21,531 nucleotides of DNA from CAG-1000 sp964345385 (GTDB lineage: Bacteria > Bacillota_I > Bacilli_A > RF39 > UBA660). Position numbers and translations under genes: made by a program. Each line of letters begins with the position of its first letter. Position 1 is the first letter of the stretch. Below are positions 1 to 7,063 of this stretch, piece after piece. The stretch lies in contig CAYFQM010000010.1 in the NCBI GenBank assembly GCA_964345385.1, forward strand, positions 1 through 21,531, in the 5' to 3' direction. Below the pieces are notes generated by a model. It was not told the origin of the DNA, ran no database searches, and saw nothing but the letters and a program-made list of their open reading frames with translations.

Positions 1-630
1 GAAGACCTAGTGAACAAAATAGTTCAATAACATTTACTACTGCAGCTAATAATATTATTCCTATTATAGATAATAAAAAGCTTTTTTTAGATACTATTTG
101 TCTTATTTTATCCATTATATCTAATCTTTGTTTTTGATTAGTTACATCACACCCTATGCTTTTATTTTTATTTATAAAATATCTATATATACTTATCATT
201 CCAAATATAATAGCAAAAATAGCTATTAATAGTTTAATAAATGCNNNNNNNNNNNNNNNNNNNNNNNNNNNNNNNNNNNNNATTTTAACCAAGAAAACAT
301 AAACAATGAATATACTATAGCACTAGTAAAAATAAATATAAGTCCTAAAGTCCACATCTTCTTTTTATCTTTAAGTGTGAAAAGAAGCGTTATTAAAAAT
401 ACAAGTATCCACATAGCACATGGATTAAATCCATCTACTAATCCAAGAACTACTGCTATTAATGGAATAGATACTTCTTTTATGTTTATTTTACCTAATA
501 ATGGAACCTCTTTTTCTATTATTTGTTCATTATTAAATATTAAAATTTCATCATTCGTGTTTGATGCATACACATAAATATTTAATAAAAATATTGATAA
601 AATTATACATAAAATTGATATTTTTTTCAT
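1..630 (-). CDS. CcdA/DsbD-type thiol-disulfide membrane protein, partial and gapped
   Basis: Begins with a signal-peptide-like segment (about residues 1-22, ending VYA). A hydrophobic segment follows with GLVDGFNPCAMW, in which Cys of the NPC motif is the expected first redox Cys. Beyond the N gap, bases 1-244 read in another frame as membrane protein (AFIKLLIAIFAIIFG) and end with ELFCSLGL, the expected second Cys region of the CcdA/DsbD-beta fold. So this is one gene split by a gap whose 37-N length is not in frame. The C-terminus lies beyond the left edge. ATG at 630 has GGAGG upstream and overlaps the preceding gene's TGA (ATGA), so it is probably translationally coupled. Family role: passes reducing equivalents across the membrane between thioredoxin-like proteins. 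The upstream thioredoxin-like gene is the likely partner (inference). Confidence 0.75.
245..281. other. Assembly gap (37 N)
   Basis: Run of N inside the CcdA-like gene. The reading frames on the two sides differ by one base relative to the gap length, so 37 is best read as an estimate, not the true missing length. A real frameshift cannot be excluded. Confidence 0.95.
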
Positions 631-896
631 ATTATTCCTCCATTATCTTTTAAAAAATTAAATAATTTTTCTTTTTTTACTTCACCAGTTAACCTAGCTA
701 TTTCTTTATCTTTATATAGTATATAAACAGGTAAAATAGACCCCACATTAAATGAACCCACTACATCACTATCTAAGTCATAATCATATGAAATAAGCTC
801 AAAATCAATGTTATTTTCATTTATAATATCATTTAATATATTATTCATATATATACAAGATAAACACCATGAAGCTGTTATTTTATATAATTTCAT
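627..896 (-). CDS. Small thioredoxin-like protein (CLSC redox motif)
   Basis: 89 residues. The start MKLYKITASWCLSC gives a thioredoxin-fold first strand followed by a C11-L-S-C14 redox pair preceded by Trp. LPVYILYKDKEI near residues 55-65 fits the cis-Pro strand, and ARLTGEVKKEKL fits the last helix. No signal peptide, so it is cytosolic. It is shorter than TrxA, and the CLSC dipeptide is unlike the CGPC of the second thioredoxin in this window (9465-9767). It overlaps the cysteine desulfurase by 14 bases upstream and the CcdA-like gene by 4 bases downstream, so the three are one operon. A plausible job is to carry electrons to the CcdA-like protein or to reduce the desulfurase persulfide; both are inference. 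Confidence 0.8.
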   Translation of the reverse strand: MKLYKITASWCLSCIYMNNILNDIINENNIDFELISYDYDLDSDVVGSFNVGSILPVYILYKDKEIARLTGEVKKEKLFNFLKDNGGII

Positions 897-2010
897 TATA
901 ATGCTCCATTAAATAATCTATTTTTTCTAATAATATATCTATTTCTTTATTTGTTGTTTTATAAGATAAACTAATTCTTATAGAAGCTTTAGCTTTATTC
1001 ATATCTTTTGTAATATTATATACTGTTTTAGAATAATCTTCATTTATAGAGCATGCTGTTTGAGTAGATATATATATATTATTACTATTAAAATAGTTTT
1101 GAATTATATCTGATGATTTACCTAAAAAAGATATATTTAATATATGAGGAATAGAATGTTCATTTGAATTAATAGAAATATTTTTATATTTAGATATATG
1201 TTTTTTTATTTTTTTATTTAAAGATTCAATATATTTATATTTTTCTTCTAAAGTATTATTAAATAAATTAAATGCTTCTGATAAAGAAATTATTAATTCA
1301 GTTTGAGGAGTTCCACTTCTATATATAGTAGTGCTTTTACCTCCATGAATTAGTGGCACTAAATTAACACTTCTTTTTTTAATTAATCCCCCTATTCCTT
1401 TAGGTGCATATAGTTTATGACCTGAAAATGACGCTAAATCTACATTAGTTAAATCTATTTTTGTTTTTCCAAGACACTGAGTAATATCAGAATGAAATAA
1501 TACATCTTTATATTTTTTAAGTAACTTCCCTATTTCTTCTATAGGCTGCCTTATACCAATTTCAGAATTGACTGCTCCTATACTTACTAGGGCTGTATTT
1601 TCATTTATCAAGCTTTTTAAAGATTTTAAATCAACAATTCCTTTATCATTAGTTTCTACAAAATGAATTATAAAACCATTTTCTTGTAAATAACTAATTG
1701 GTCCATAAATAGATGAGTGTTCTAAATTAGTAGTAATTATTTCTTTTCTTTTGCTACCTATTAAACTTTTAAATACTGTATTATTTGATTCAGAAGCTCC
1801 AGAAGTAAATATTATTTCATCATCTTTTATATTAAAATAATTACATATATTTTTTATAGCTTCACTTATTAATTTATTTGCTTCTATTCCAGCATCATGA
1901 TTAGAATTTGGATTTGCATAATAATTTTTTGAAGCTTTATTAAATGCTTCTAAAACCTTAGAGTCTATCATAGTTGTAGCACTATAATCTAAATATACTT
2001 TTTTATTCAT
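883..2010 (-). CDS. Cysteine desulfurase, NifS/IscS family
   Basis: PLP enzyme that removes sulfur from cysteine for Fe-S clusters or tRNA thiolation. Seen, numbered from the chosen ATG: YLDYSATT at the N-terminus, TSGASESNN near 70-77, the PLP-stacking His in NLEHSS (98), SDITQ near 174-178, and the Schiff-base Lys in SGHKLYAPKG (199). The catalytic Cys sits in QTACS (320). Length 375 residues is normal. The reading frame can be opened four codons earlier at a TTG (2022), but those codons overlay the GGAGG site; ATG at 2010 is correctly spaced from it. First gene of an operon with the thioredoxin-like and CcdA-like genes. No IscU/SufU scaffold is visible, so the sulfur acceptor is unknown. 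Confidence 0.93.
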   Translation of the reverse strand: MNKKVYLDYSATTMIDSKVLEAFNKASKNYYANPNSNHDAGIEANKLISEAIKNICNYFNIKDDEIIFTSGASESNNTVFKSLIGSKRKEIITTNLEHSSIYGPISYLQENGFIIHFVETNDKGIVDLKSLKSLINENTALVSIGAVNSEIGIRQPIEEIGKLLKKYKDVLFHSDITQCLGKTKIDLTNVDLASFSGHKLYAPKGIGGLIKKRSVNLVPLIHGGKSTTIYRSGTPQTELIISLSEAFNLFNNTLEEKYKYIESLNKKIKKHISKYKNISINSNEHSIPHILNISFLGKSSDIIQNYFNSNNIYISTQTACSINEDYSKTVYNITKDMNKAKASIRISLSYKTTNKEIDILLEKIDYLMEHYNEII

Positions 2011-2040
2011 TTGTTCCTCCAATATATTAATTATACTATA

Positions 2041-2069
2041 ATTATAAGAATATATAAATGTTTTTCCAA
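2041..2069 (-). promoter_or_regulatory. Promoter of the cysteine desulfurase operon
   Basis: On the minus strand, -35 TTGGAA (2064-2069), 17-base spacer, -10 TATAAT (2041-2046). Predicted start near 2034 gives a leader of about 24 bases with GGAGG just before the ATG at 2010. A second TATAAT-like box lies closer to the gene. Confidence 0.7.
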
Positions 2070-2094
2070 AATAAAACTCAACTATTGTTGAGTT
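2068..2094 (-). terminator. Terminator of xerD-deoB
   Basis: Perfect 8-bp inverted repeat AACTCAAC-TATT-GTTGAGTT (2075-2094), followed on the minus strand by TTTTATTTT. It lies just after the deoB stop and beside the -35 box of the next operon. Confidence 0.85.
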
Positions 2095-2101
2095 AAAATA
2101 A

Positions 2102-3277
2102 TTATTTTTGTAAATCTCTAAATATACTTTTTCCTATACTTAAATCATTTTTTATATTAAAAACATCTAATATACTAGCCCCTATATCTGCAAAAGTATC
2201 TCTATCATCCATTCTTATTCCTTTTTTAAATTTTTTATTATATATTATTATAGGAATATATTCTCTTGTATGATCAGTTCCAGTATGAGTTGGATCATTA
2301 CCATGATCAGCACATAATATAAGTAAATCATCTTTATTTAAATTTTTAATAAATATAGGTAAATAATAATTAAATTCTTCTAATGCTTTTAAATAACCAT
2401 CTCTATCTCTTCTGTGACCATATAACATATCAAAATCATTTAAATTAGCAAATAATAATCCTTCAAAGTCTCCTTTAGCAAAATCTATTAATTTAAACAT
2501 TCCATCTAAATTATCTTTAGTTTTAATTTTTACATCAATAGATTTATTATTAAATATATCAGCTATTTTACCAACAGAAATTATTTTAATATTATTTTTA
2601 TAAAGTAAATCAAGAGCATTTCTAGGTGGATCTAAAGCATAATCTTTTCTATCAGGTGTTCTATAAAAAGAACCTTTTTTACCACTAAAAGGACGAGCTA
2701 TAATTCTAGCTATTTTATATTTTTCATTGGCTGTTATACTTCTTACTTTTTGACATATTTCATATAATTCTTCTAGTGGAACAGTATCAGTATGAGCAGC
2801 TATTTGAAGCACTGAATCTGCTGAAGTATATACTATTATAGAACCTGTTTTTATTTGCATTTCACCTAATTCTTTAATTATTTCAGTTCCACTTGCTACT
2901 ACATTACCTATTACATCTCTTCCAGTAATTCTTTGTATTTCACTTATTAATTCTAATGGAAATCCATCAGGATATGTTTTATATGGTGAAGGAGAGACTG
3001 CTCCCATTATTTCATAGTGACCATTTAAAGTGTCTTTTGCTTGATTAATTGGTTTAGCTCTCATATATAGCCCTCTTGTTTTACTCACCTTTTTACCAAC
3101 TAAAGTTGTTAAACCAAATCTTTCTAGTACATCTAAATTATAGTTTTTACCCTCTAAAATATGTAATAATGTATTAGTACCTTTATCTCCATATTCAGCA
3201 GCATCTTCAGTAGCACCTACTCCTAAGCTATCTAATACTACTAAAAACACTCTTTTAAATAAATGATTTTTATTCAT
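2102..3277 (-). CDS. deoB: Phosphopentomutase
   Basis: Interconverts (deoxy)ribose 1-phosphate and 5-phosphate in nucleoside salvage; cytosolic, manganese-dependent, alkaline-phosphatase superfamily. Seen: RVFLVVLDSLGVGA with the first metal Asp (D16), DKGTNTL with the family's nucleophile Thr region, GHYEIMG, the ADSVLQIAAHTDTVP stretch, HRRDRDGY, and the C-terminal metal motif CADHGNDPTHTGTDHTRE. Length 391 is typical. ATG at 3277 has GGAGG upstream. It starts 3 bases after the end of xerD, so it is the second gene of that operon; xerD-deoB is a known pairing in Bacillus (ripX-drm). No nucleoside phosphorylase is next to it here. Confidence 0.96.
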   Translation of the reverse strand: MNKNHLFKRVFLVVLDSLGVGATEDAAEYGDKGTNTLLHILEGKNYNLDVLERFGLTTLVGKKVSKTRGLYMRAKPINQAKDTLNGHYEIMGAVSPSPYKTYPDGFPLELISEIQRITGRDVIGNVVASGTEIIKELGEMQIKTGSIIVYTSADSVLQIAAHTDTVPLEELYEICQKVRSITANEKYKIARIIARPFSGKKGSFYRTPDRKDYALDPPRNALDLLYKNNIKIISVGKIADIFNNKSIDVKIKTKDNLDGMFKLIDFAKGDFEGLLFANLNDFDMLYGHRRDRDGYLKALEEFNYYLPIFIKNLNKDDLLILCADHGNDPTHTGTDHTREYIPIIIYNKKFKKGIRMDDRDTFADIGASILDVFNIKNDLSIGKSIFRDLQK

Positions 3278-3280
3278 CTT

Positions 3281-4159
3281 TTACCTCCTACTAAAATATT
3301 TATCATAATTTTTCTTTATTGTTTCATTTGTTAAGTGGGTATATATTTCTGTTGTTGAAACATTTTCATGTCCTAATATTTCTTGAACTGTTCTTATATC
3401 TGCTCCATTACTAATTAAATGAGTAGCAAAACTATGTCTAAGTACATGTGGGGTTATTTCTTTATCTATTCTTTTTTCTTTTGATAAGTTTTTAAGTATT
3501 AAATTTAATGCGTTTCTTGTTAACCTCTCTCCATGATTATTTAAAAATAATGAATCAGTAATAGGTTTTCCTTTAACAAAAAATTTAACTCTATATTCAT
3601 AAATATACTTTTTTAAATATTTAATAGCTATTTCACTTAAAGGAACTATTCTTTCTTTCTTTCCTTTTCCATATACATTAATAACTCTATTATCAAAATC
3701 TATATTAGTAGTATCTAAATTAATAAGTTCACTTGCTCTTAAACCGCTGCTATAAAGAAGCTCTAATATAGCTTTGTTTCTATAGTCATATTTAGTATTT
3801 AAATTAATATCAAATAATTTATCTATTTCTTCATTAGTTAAATATTTAGGAAGTTGTTTTTTTCTTTTAATATTTTTTATATCTTCTGCTACATTATTAT
3901 AATTTAAATATGTACTTAAATATTTATAAAACATTCTTATACTAGATATCTTTCTATTAATAGATTTATCACTTAATACTTTAATTTTTTTAGATATAAA
4001 ATTATTTATATCATTTTCATTTATATTATCAATATTTTTATTAGTAAAATTAATAAAATCTTTTATATCTAATATATATGAGTTATAAGTATTTTTAGAA
4101 TAGTTTTTCTCATTTTTTAAAAAACTTTCAAAATCTAATATAAGTTTTTCATTTTTCAT
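3281..4159 (-). CDS. xerD: Tyrosine site-specific recombinase, XerD/XerC type
   Basis: Probable chromosome-dimer resolvase. N-terminal SAM-like core-binding domain (about 1-95), then the catalytic domain. Visible catalytic residues: R141 in SGLRASEL, Lys in the GKGKKER hairpin (164-170), H238 and R241 in HVLRHSF, H264 in LGHENVS, and nucleophile Y273 in EIYTHLT. Length 292 is normal. No phage or transposon genes surround it, and its partner deoB points to the housekeeping Xer copy. XerD versus XerC cannot be settled from sequence alone, but the deoB linkage favours XerD. The ribosome site before ATG 4159 is weak (AAGTGA). It faces rarA divergently across 99 bases. Confidence 0.88.
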   Translation of the reverse strand: MKNEKLILDFESFLKNEKNYSKNTYNSYILDIKDFINFTNKNIDNINENDINNFISKKIKVLSDKSINRKISSIRMFYKYLSTYLNYNNVAEDIKNIKRKKQLPKYLTNEEIDKLFDINLNTKYDYRNKAILELLYSSGLRASELINLDTTNIDFDNRVINVYGKGKKERIVPLSEIAIKYLKKYIYEYRVKFFVKGKPITDSLFLNNHGERLTRNALNLILKNLSKEKRIDKEITPHVLRHSFATHLISNGADIRTVQEILGHENVSTTEIYTHLTNETIKKNYDKYFSRR

Positions 4160-4213
4160 AATATCACTTATATAAATTATATAATAAAAATGCTTATTAT
4201 AAAATAAATTTAC

Positions 4214-4242
4214 TTTAACTTTACATAGAAACTTGATACAAT
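4214..4242 (+). promoter_or_regulatory. Candidate promoter of rarA
   Basis: -10 TACAAT (4237-4242) with a weak -35 TTTAAC (4214-4219) at 17 bases. The predicted start near 4249 falls at the GGTGA ribosome site, giving a leader of only about 10 bases. Confidence 0.45.
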
Positions 4243-4258
4243 AATATTGGTGAATAAG

Positions 4259-5452
4259 ATGAGTTTGTTAAGTAATAAGTTAAGACCAAACAAATTAAAA
4301 GATGTAGCTGGTCAAGAGCATTTAGTATCAAAGGATGGAGTATTAACTAATCTTGTTAAAAATAACAAGCTTTTTAATATGATATTACATGGTCCATCAG
4401 GAGTTGGTAAAACTACTATAGCTATTTGTTTAATGAATGAACTTTCATTTAAATTTAAATCATTAAATGCTGTAATAAATAATAAAAAAGATTTTGATAT
4501 AGCTATAGAAGAAGCTAAAATGCATGGTGGTTTAGTATTAATAATAGATGAAATCCATAGAATGAATAAAGATAAACAAGACCTACTTTTACCATATATA
4601 GAAAGTGGATTAATTACTTTAATAGGTCTTACATCATCTAATCCATATCATAGTGTTAACCCTTCTATTAGAAGTAGATGTCAAGTATTAAGATTAAATG
4701 AGTTAACTAGTGAAGATATAAGCAAATGCTTAAAAAAAGTTAAAAATGTTTTAAATGATATTAAATTAGATACTAAAACAATTAATTATATAGCTAATAT
4801 ATCTAATGGAGACTTAAGATATGCATATAATTTAATAGAATTTTTATATTATGGAAATAATAAAGAAATAACTATAGAAAAGATACAAGAATATTTTGAA
4901 ACTCCATCATTTTCTTTAGATAAAAATCAAGATGGTTATTATGATACAATAAGTGCTTTTCAAAAAAGTATTAGAGGATCTGATGTTAATGCTTCCCTTC
5001 ACTATTTAGCTAGATTAATTACATTAGGAGATTATGATATTATATATAGAAGACTTATTGATATTTGTTATGAAGATATAGGCTTAGCTAATCCAATGAT
5101 GGGAGTTAAATTAAACGCAGCAATTAATAACGCTGAAAGAGTTGGTTACCCAGAATTAGTTAAAGTCATATCTTTTATTGTAATAGATATGGCACTAAGC
5201 CCTAAGAGTAACTCAGCATATTTAGCTATTAATAATGCTCTTAGCAGTATTAAAACAAAAAATATTGGTAAAGTACCAGTTCATTTAACAAATACATCAA
5301 ATAAGTATTTATATCCACATGATTATAAAAATAGCTGGGTAAAACAAGATTATTTACCTAATGAATTAAAAGGAGAAATTTATTACACTCCTAAAAATAA
5401 TAAATATGAAAAAGAATTAAATGAATTTAATAAAAAAATAAAGGAGCAATAA
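4259..5452 (+). CDS. rarA: Replication-associated recombination ATPase RarA (MgsA/YrvN)
   Basis: AAA+ ATPase of the clamp-loader-like RarA/MgsA/WRNIP1 family, acting at stalled replication forks. Seen, numbered from ATG 4259: LRPNKLKDVAGQEHLV opening, Walker A GPSGVGKTT (45-53), Walker B LVLIIDEIHR (about 93-101), sensor-1 region LIGLTSSNP, arginine-finger region SRCQVL, and the family C-terminal part with DAFQKS-like SAFQKSIRGSD, ALHYLARL-like SLHYLARL and CYEDIGLANP. Length 397 is slightly below the family norm. TTG and GTG codons just upstream are also open, but GGTGA (4249-4253) is well spaced only for ATG 4259. Its TAA overlaps the next ATG. Confidence 0.94.
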   Translation: MSLLSNKLRPNKLKDVAGQEHLVSKDGVLTNLVKNNKLFNMILHGPSGVGKTTIAICLMNELSFKFKSLNAVINNKKDFDIAIEEAKMHGGLVLIIDEIHRMNKDKQDLLLPYIESGLITLIGLTSSNPYHSVNPSIRSRCQVLRLNELTSEDISKCLKKVKNVLNDIKLDTKTINYIANISNGDLRYAYNLIEFLYYGNNKEITIEKIQEYFETPSFSLDKNQDGYYDTISAFQKSIRGSDVNASLHYLARLITLGDYDIIYRRLIDICYEDIGLANPMMGVKLNAAINNAERVGYPELVKVISFIVIDMALSPKSNSAYLAINNALSSIKTKNIGKVPVHLTNTSNKYLYPHDYKNSWVKQDYLPNELKGEIYYTPKNNKYEKELNEFNKKIKEQ

Positions 5453-6174
5453 TGAAATATATTTTAAAGTCTACTCCTAAAATACTTAATGATATTGATA
5501 ATACTAGACTAAGTGAAATAGAAAATAAAATTAAAGATAATAAACCAATAACAAAAGAAGAAATTGAATATCTTTTAGATGTTATAGTATTTAGAACAAG
5601 ATGTAAATTTAATGATAATTTAGAAGAATATTCATTTGAATATAAATGTGATACAGCTCAAAGCATTATATGTTCTTATTTAAATGATTTACAAGTTAAA
5701 AATAATCCTTGTATGACACAAAATGTAATAACTAATGATATTGTTGGTCATTCTTTTATTACTGCTATATTTAATTTAAATGGGATGATGGTTCCTTATT
5801 TAATAGACCCGACATATAGACAATTTTTTGAAAAAAGTAAATGTAATGAATCAAATTACATCTTATTTAAAAATAAAATAATTGTTAAAACTCCTGACCC
5901 AGGTTATTTTATTAAAGATGAAGATAAAGAAAGAATAATATCATTTTTATATAATGGTTATTCTTTAATGGATGAAGATATTTCTAGAATTTATGGAGAT
6001 TCGTTTTATAATACTAAAGTTGGTATTAATGTAAAAGATAAAGAATTTAAAAGTATACCTGGAAGTATATATTTAAATGCGTTTTTAAAAGGAAATGAAA
6101 AACTTAGTAAGTCTAAAGATATTTTAGAAGAAGAAGGTTATTTAATAGAACCAATACAACAAAAAAAGATGTAA
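5452..6174 (+). CDS. Unknown protein with possible Cys-His-Asp (transglutaminase-like) site
   Basis: 240 residues; family not recognised. Cytosolic, with no signal peptide or membrane segment. Three spaced motifs are notable: C66 in YKCDTAQS at the start of a helix, H100 in IVGHSFITAI on a strand, and D119 in YLIDPTYRQF. The order and setting (Cys helix, His strand, Asp-Pro-Thr-Tyr) recall the catalytic triad of transglutaminase-like or arylamine-acetyltransferase-like folds, so a cysteine hydrolase or transferase is possible (inference). The C-terminal third is hydrophilic and less distinctive. ATG shares a base with the rarA stop (TAATG), with AAGGAG upstream, so it is co-transcribed and coupled to rarA. 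It ends in a bidirectional terminator shared with tcdA. Confidence 0.8.
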   Translation: MKYILKSTPKILNDIDNTRLSEIENKIKDNKPITKEEIEYLLDVIVFRTRCKFNDNLEEYSFEYKCDTAQSIICSYLNDLQVKNNPCMTQNVITNDIVGHSFITAIFNLNGMMVPYLIDPTYRQFFEKSKCNESNYILFKNKIIVKTPDPGYFIKDEDKERIISFLYNGYSLMDEDISRIYGDSFYNTKVGINVKDKEFKSIPGSIYLNAFLKGNEKLSKSKDILEEEGYLIEPIQQKKM

Positions 6175-6187
6175 CTTACATCTTTTT
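6163..6187. terminator. Bidirectional terminator, unknown gene / tcdA
   Basis: AAAAAGATGT (6163-6172) pairs with ACATCTTTTT (6178-6187) around a 5-base loop, with A and T tracts on both sides. The stop codons of both converging genes lie inside the hairpin. Confidence 0.85.
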
Positions 6188-6856
6188 ATTTATAATATCA
6201 TTTATAATATAATTTGTTATATATAATCCAGCTACTGCTGGTACAAATGAAGTAGTACCTAATTCATTTGTTTTTATTGGTTTTTCATCACTAGTTACTA
6301 CAACAACATCTTTCATGATACTTTTATTTTTAATATCTTTTCTTATTTTTTTAGCTATTGGATCAGTATCAGTTTGATCTAAAGTAGTAATTAATAGTTT
6401 AGTAGCATCCATTTTTCTAGCAGTTCCCATTGATGAAATTAATTTAATACCTCTTTTATGACATTCTTCTATTAATTTAATTTTTACTTTAACAGTATCA
6501 CATGTATCAATTATATAGTCATAATGTTCCATAAATAATATTTCTATATTTTCAGGAGTAATTCTTAAATTGATTAATTTAACTATAGCGTCTTTATTAA
6601 TTAATTTTATTCTTTTATTCCATTCTCTTGTTTTATATTTATTAAAGTTTCTTCTAGTAGCAATAATTTGTCTATTTATATTACTAGGTTTTATAGTATC
6701 ATCATCTACTAAAGTTATATAATTAACTCCACATCTTATAAGGCTTTCTATAGTGTAACCACCTACTCCACCTAAACCAAGCACTAAAACATTTAAATTT
6801 CTTATTTTATTTAAATTATCTTTTCCAACTAATGATTCTAATCTACATAAATTCAT
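6176..6856 (-). CDS. tcdA: tRNA threonylcarbamoyladenosine dehydratase (TcdA/YrvM)
   Basis: E1-like ThiF/MoeB/HesA family enzyme that uses ATP to cyclise t6A37 of tRNA to ct6A. Seen: N-terminal Rossmann nucleotide-binding loop LGLGGVGGYTIESLIR (glycines at 27-33), VDDDTIKPSNINRQ with the acidic residue and the Asn/Arg/Gln ATP-binding set (51-63), DTCDTVKVK in the middle, and a C-terminal SSMGTARKMDATKL stretch typical of TcdA rather than ThiF. Length 226 is near the usual 230-270. No adjacent ThiS/MoaD partner, which fits TcdA. Start ATG 6856 has GGAGA 6-7 bases upstream, directly after the U-rich end of the 6S-like RNA, so it may be transcribed by read-through from that promoter. Confidence 0.9.
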   Translation of the reverse strand: MNLCRLESLVGKDNLNKIRNLNVLVLGLGGVGGYTIESLIRCGVNYITLVDDDTIKPSNINRQIIATRRNFNKYKTREWNKRIKLINKDAIVKLINLRITPENIEILFMEHYDYIIDTCDTVKVKIKLIEECHKRGIKLISSMGTARKMDATKLLITTLDQTDTDPIAKKIRKDIKNKSIMKDVVVVTSDEKPIKTNELGTTSFVPAVAGLYITNYIINDIINKKM

Positions 6857-6867
6857 AAAGTTTCTCC

Positions 6868-7028
6868 AAAAACAAAATCAGGGAATCTGTTTATAAAACT
6901 CGCTCTCTAGCGAGGTGGTAAGATACATAATTTCATCAGGTTTCCAATAATAATTATTGGCATACACAACAGAAATTAATTAATCTCCCTAAATATTGAT
7001 TTGACGGTTTATATCTACAATTCCCTGT
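6868..7028 (-). ncRNA. ssrS: Probable 6S RNA
   Basis: About 150-160 nt between a near-consensus promoter and tcdA. Ends pair as a closing stem: CAGGGAAT (7020-7027) with ATTCCCTG (6879-6886), followed by the U-rich ATTTTGTTTTT. Inside are an AATTTC/GAAATT helix enclosing the terminal hairpin CCAATAA-TTA-TTATTGG, and on the 3' side a strong hairpin CTCGCT-AGAG-AGCGAG. This long rod with an open central region matches the general 6S plan, a promoter mimic that binds RNA polymerase. Position supports it: B. subtilis 6S-1 (bsrA) lies just before yrvM (tcdA), with yrvN (rarA) near, from memory. Alternative: another structured leader of tcdA. Confidence 0.7.
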
Positions 7029-7034
7029 AATTTA

Positions 7035-7063
7035 ATTATAATATATATATTAGTTTATTTCAA
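7035..7063 (-). promoter_or_regulatory. Strong promoter of the 6S-like RNA
   Basis: Minus strand -35 TTGAAA (7058-7063), 17-base spacer, -10 TATAAT (7035-7040). Predicted start at about 7028, the base before the CAGGGAAT closing stem. The -35 box overlaps the tgt stop codon. Confidence 0.85.

Noticed and set aside
377..577. 66-codon plus-strand ORF over the CcdA-like gene
   Set aside because: Antisense to a recognisable membrane protein; composition not protein-like.
627..629. UGA read as tryptophan, as in Mycoplasma
   Set aside because: UGA ends the thioredoxin-like gene at the expected place and Trp is encoded by TGG in conserved motifs, so the code is standard.
3281..4159. Tyrosine recombinase as sign of a prophage or integrative element
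   Set aside because: It is in the housekeeping xerD-deoB pairing, with no phage genes, direct repeats or tRNA target around.
6890..6960. GAGGTGGTAAGATAC on the plus strand, reminiscent of a T-box antiterminator
   Set aside because: Lacks the T-box core sequence, there is no downstream gene on the plus strand, and the minus-strand promoter and closing stem explain the region better.
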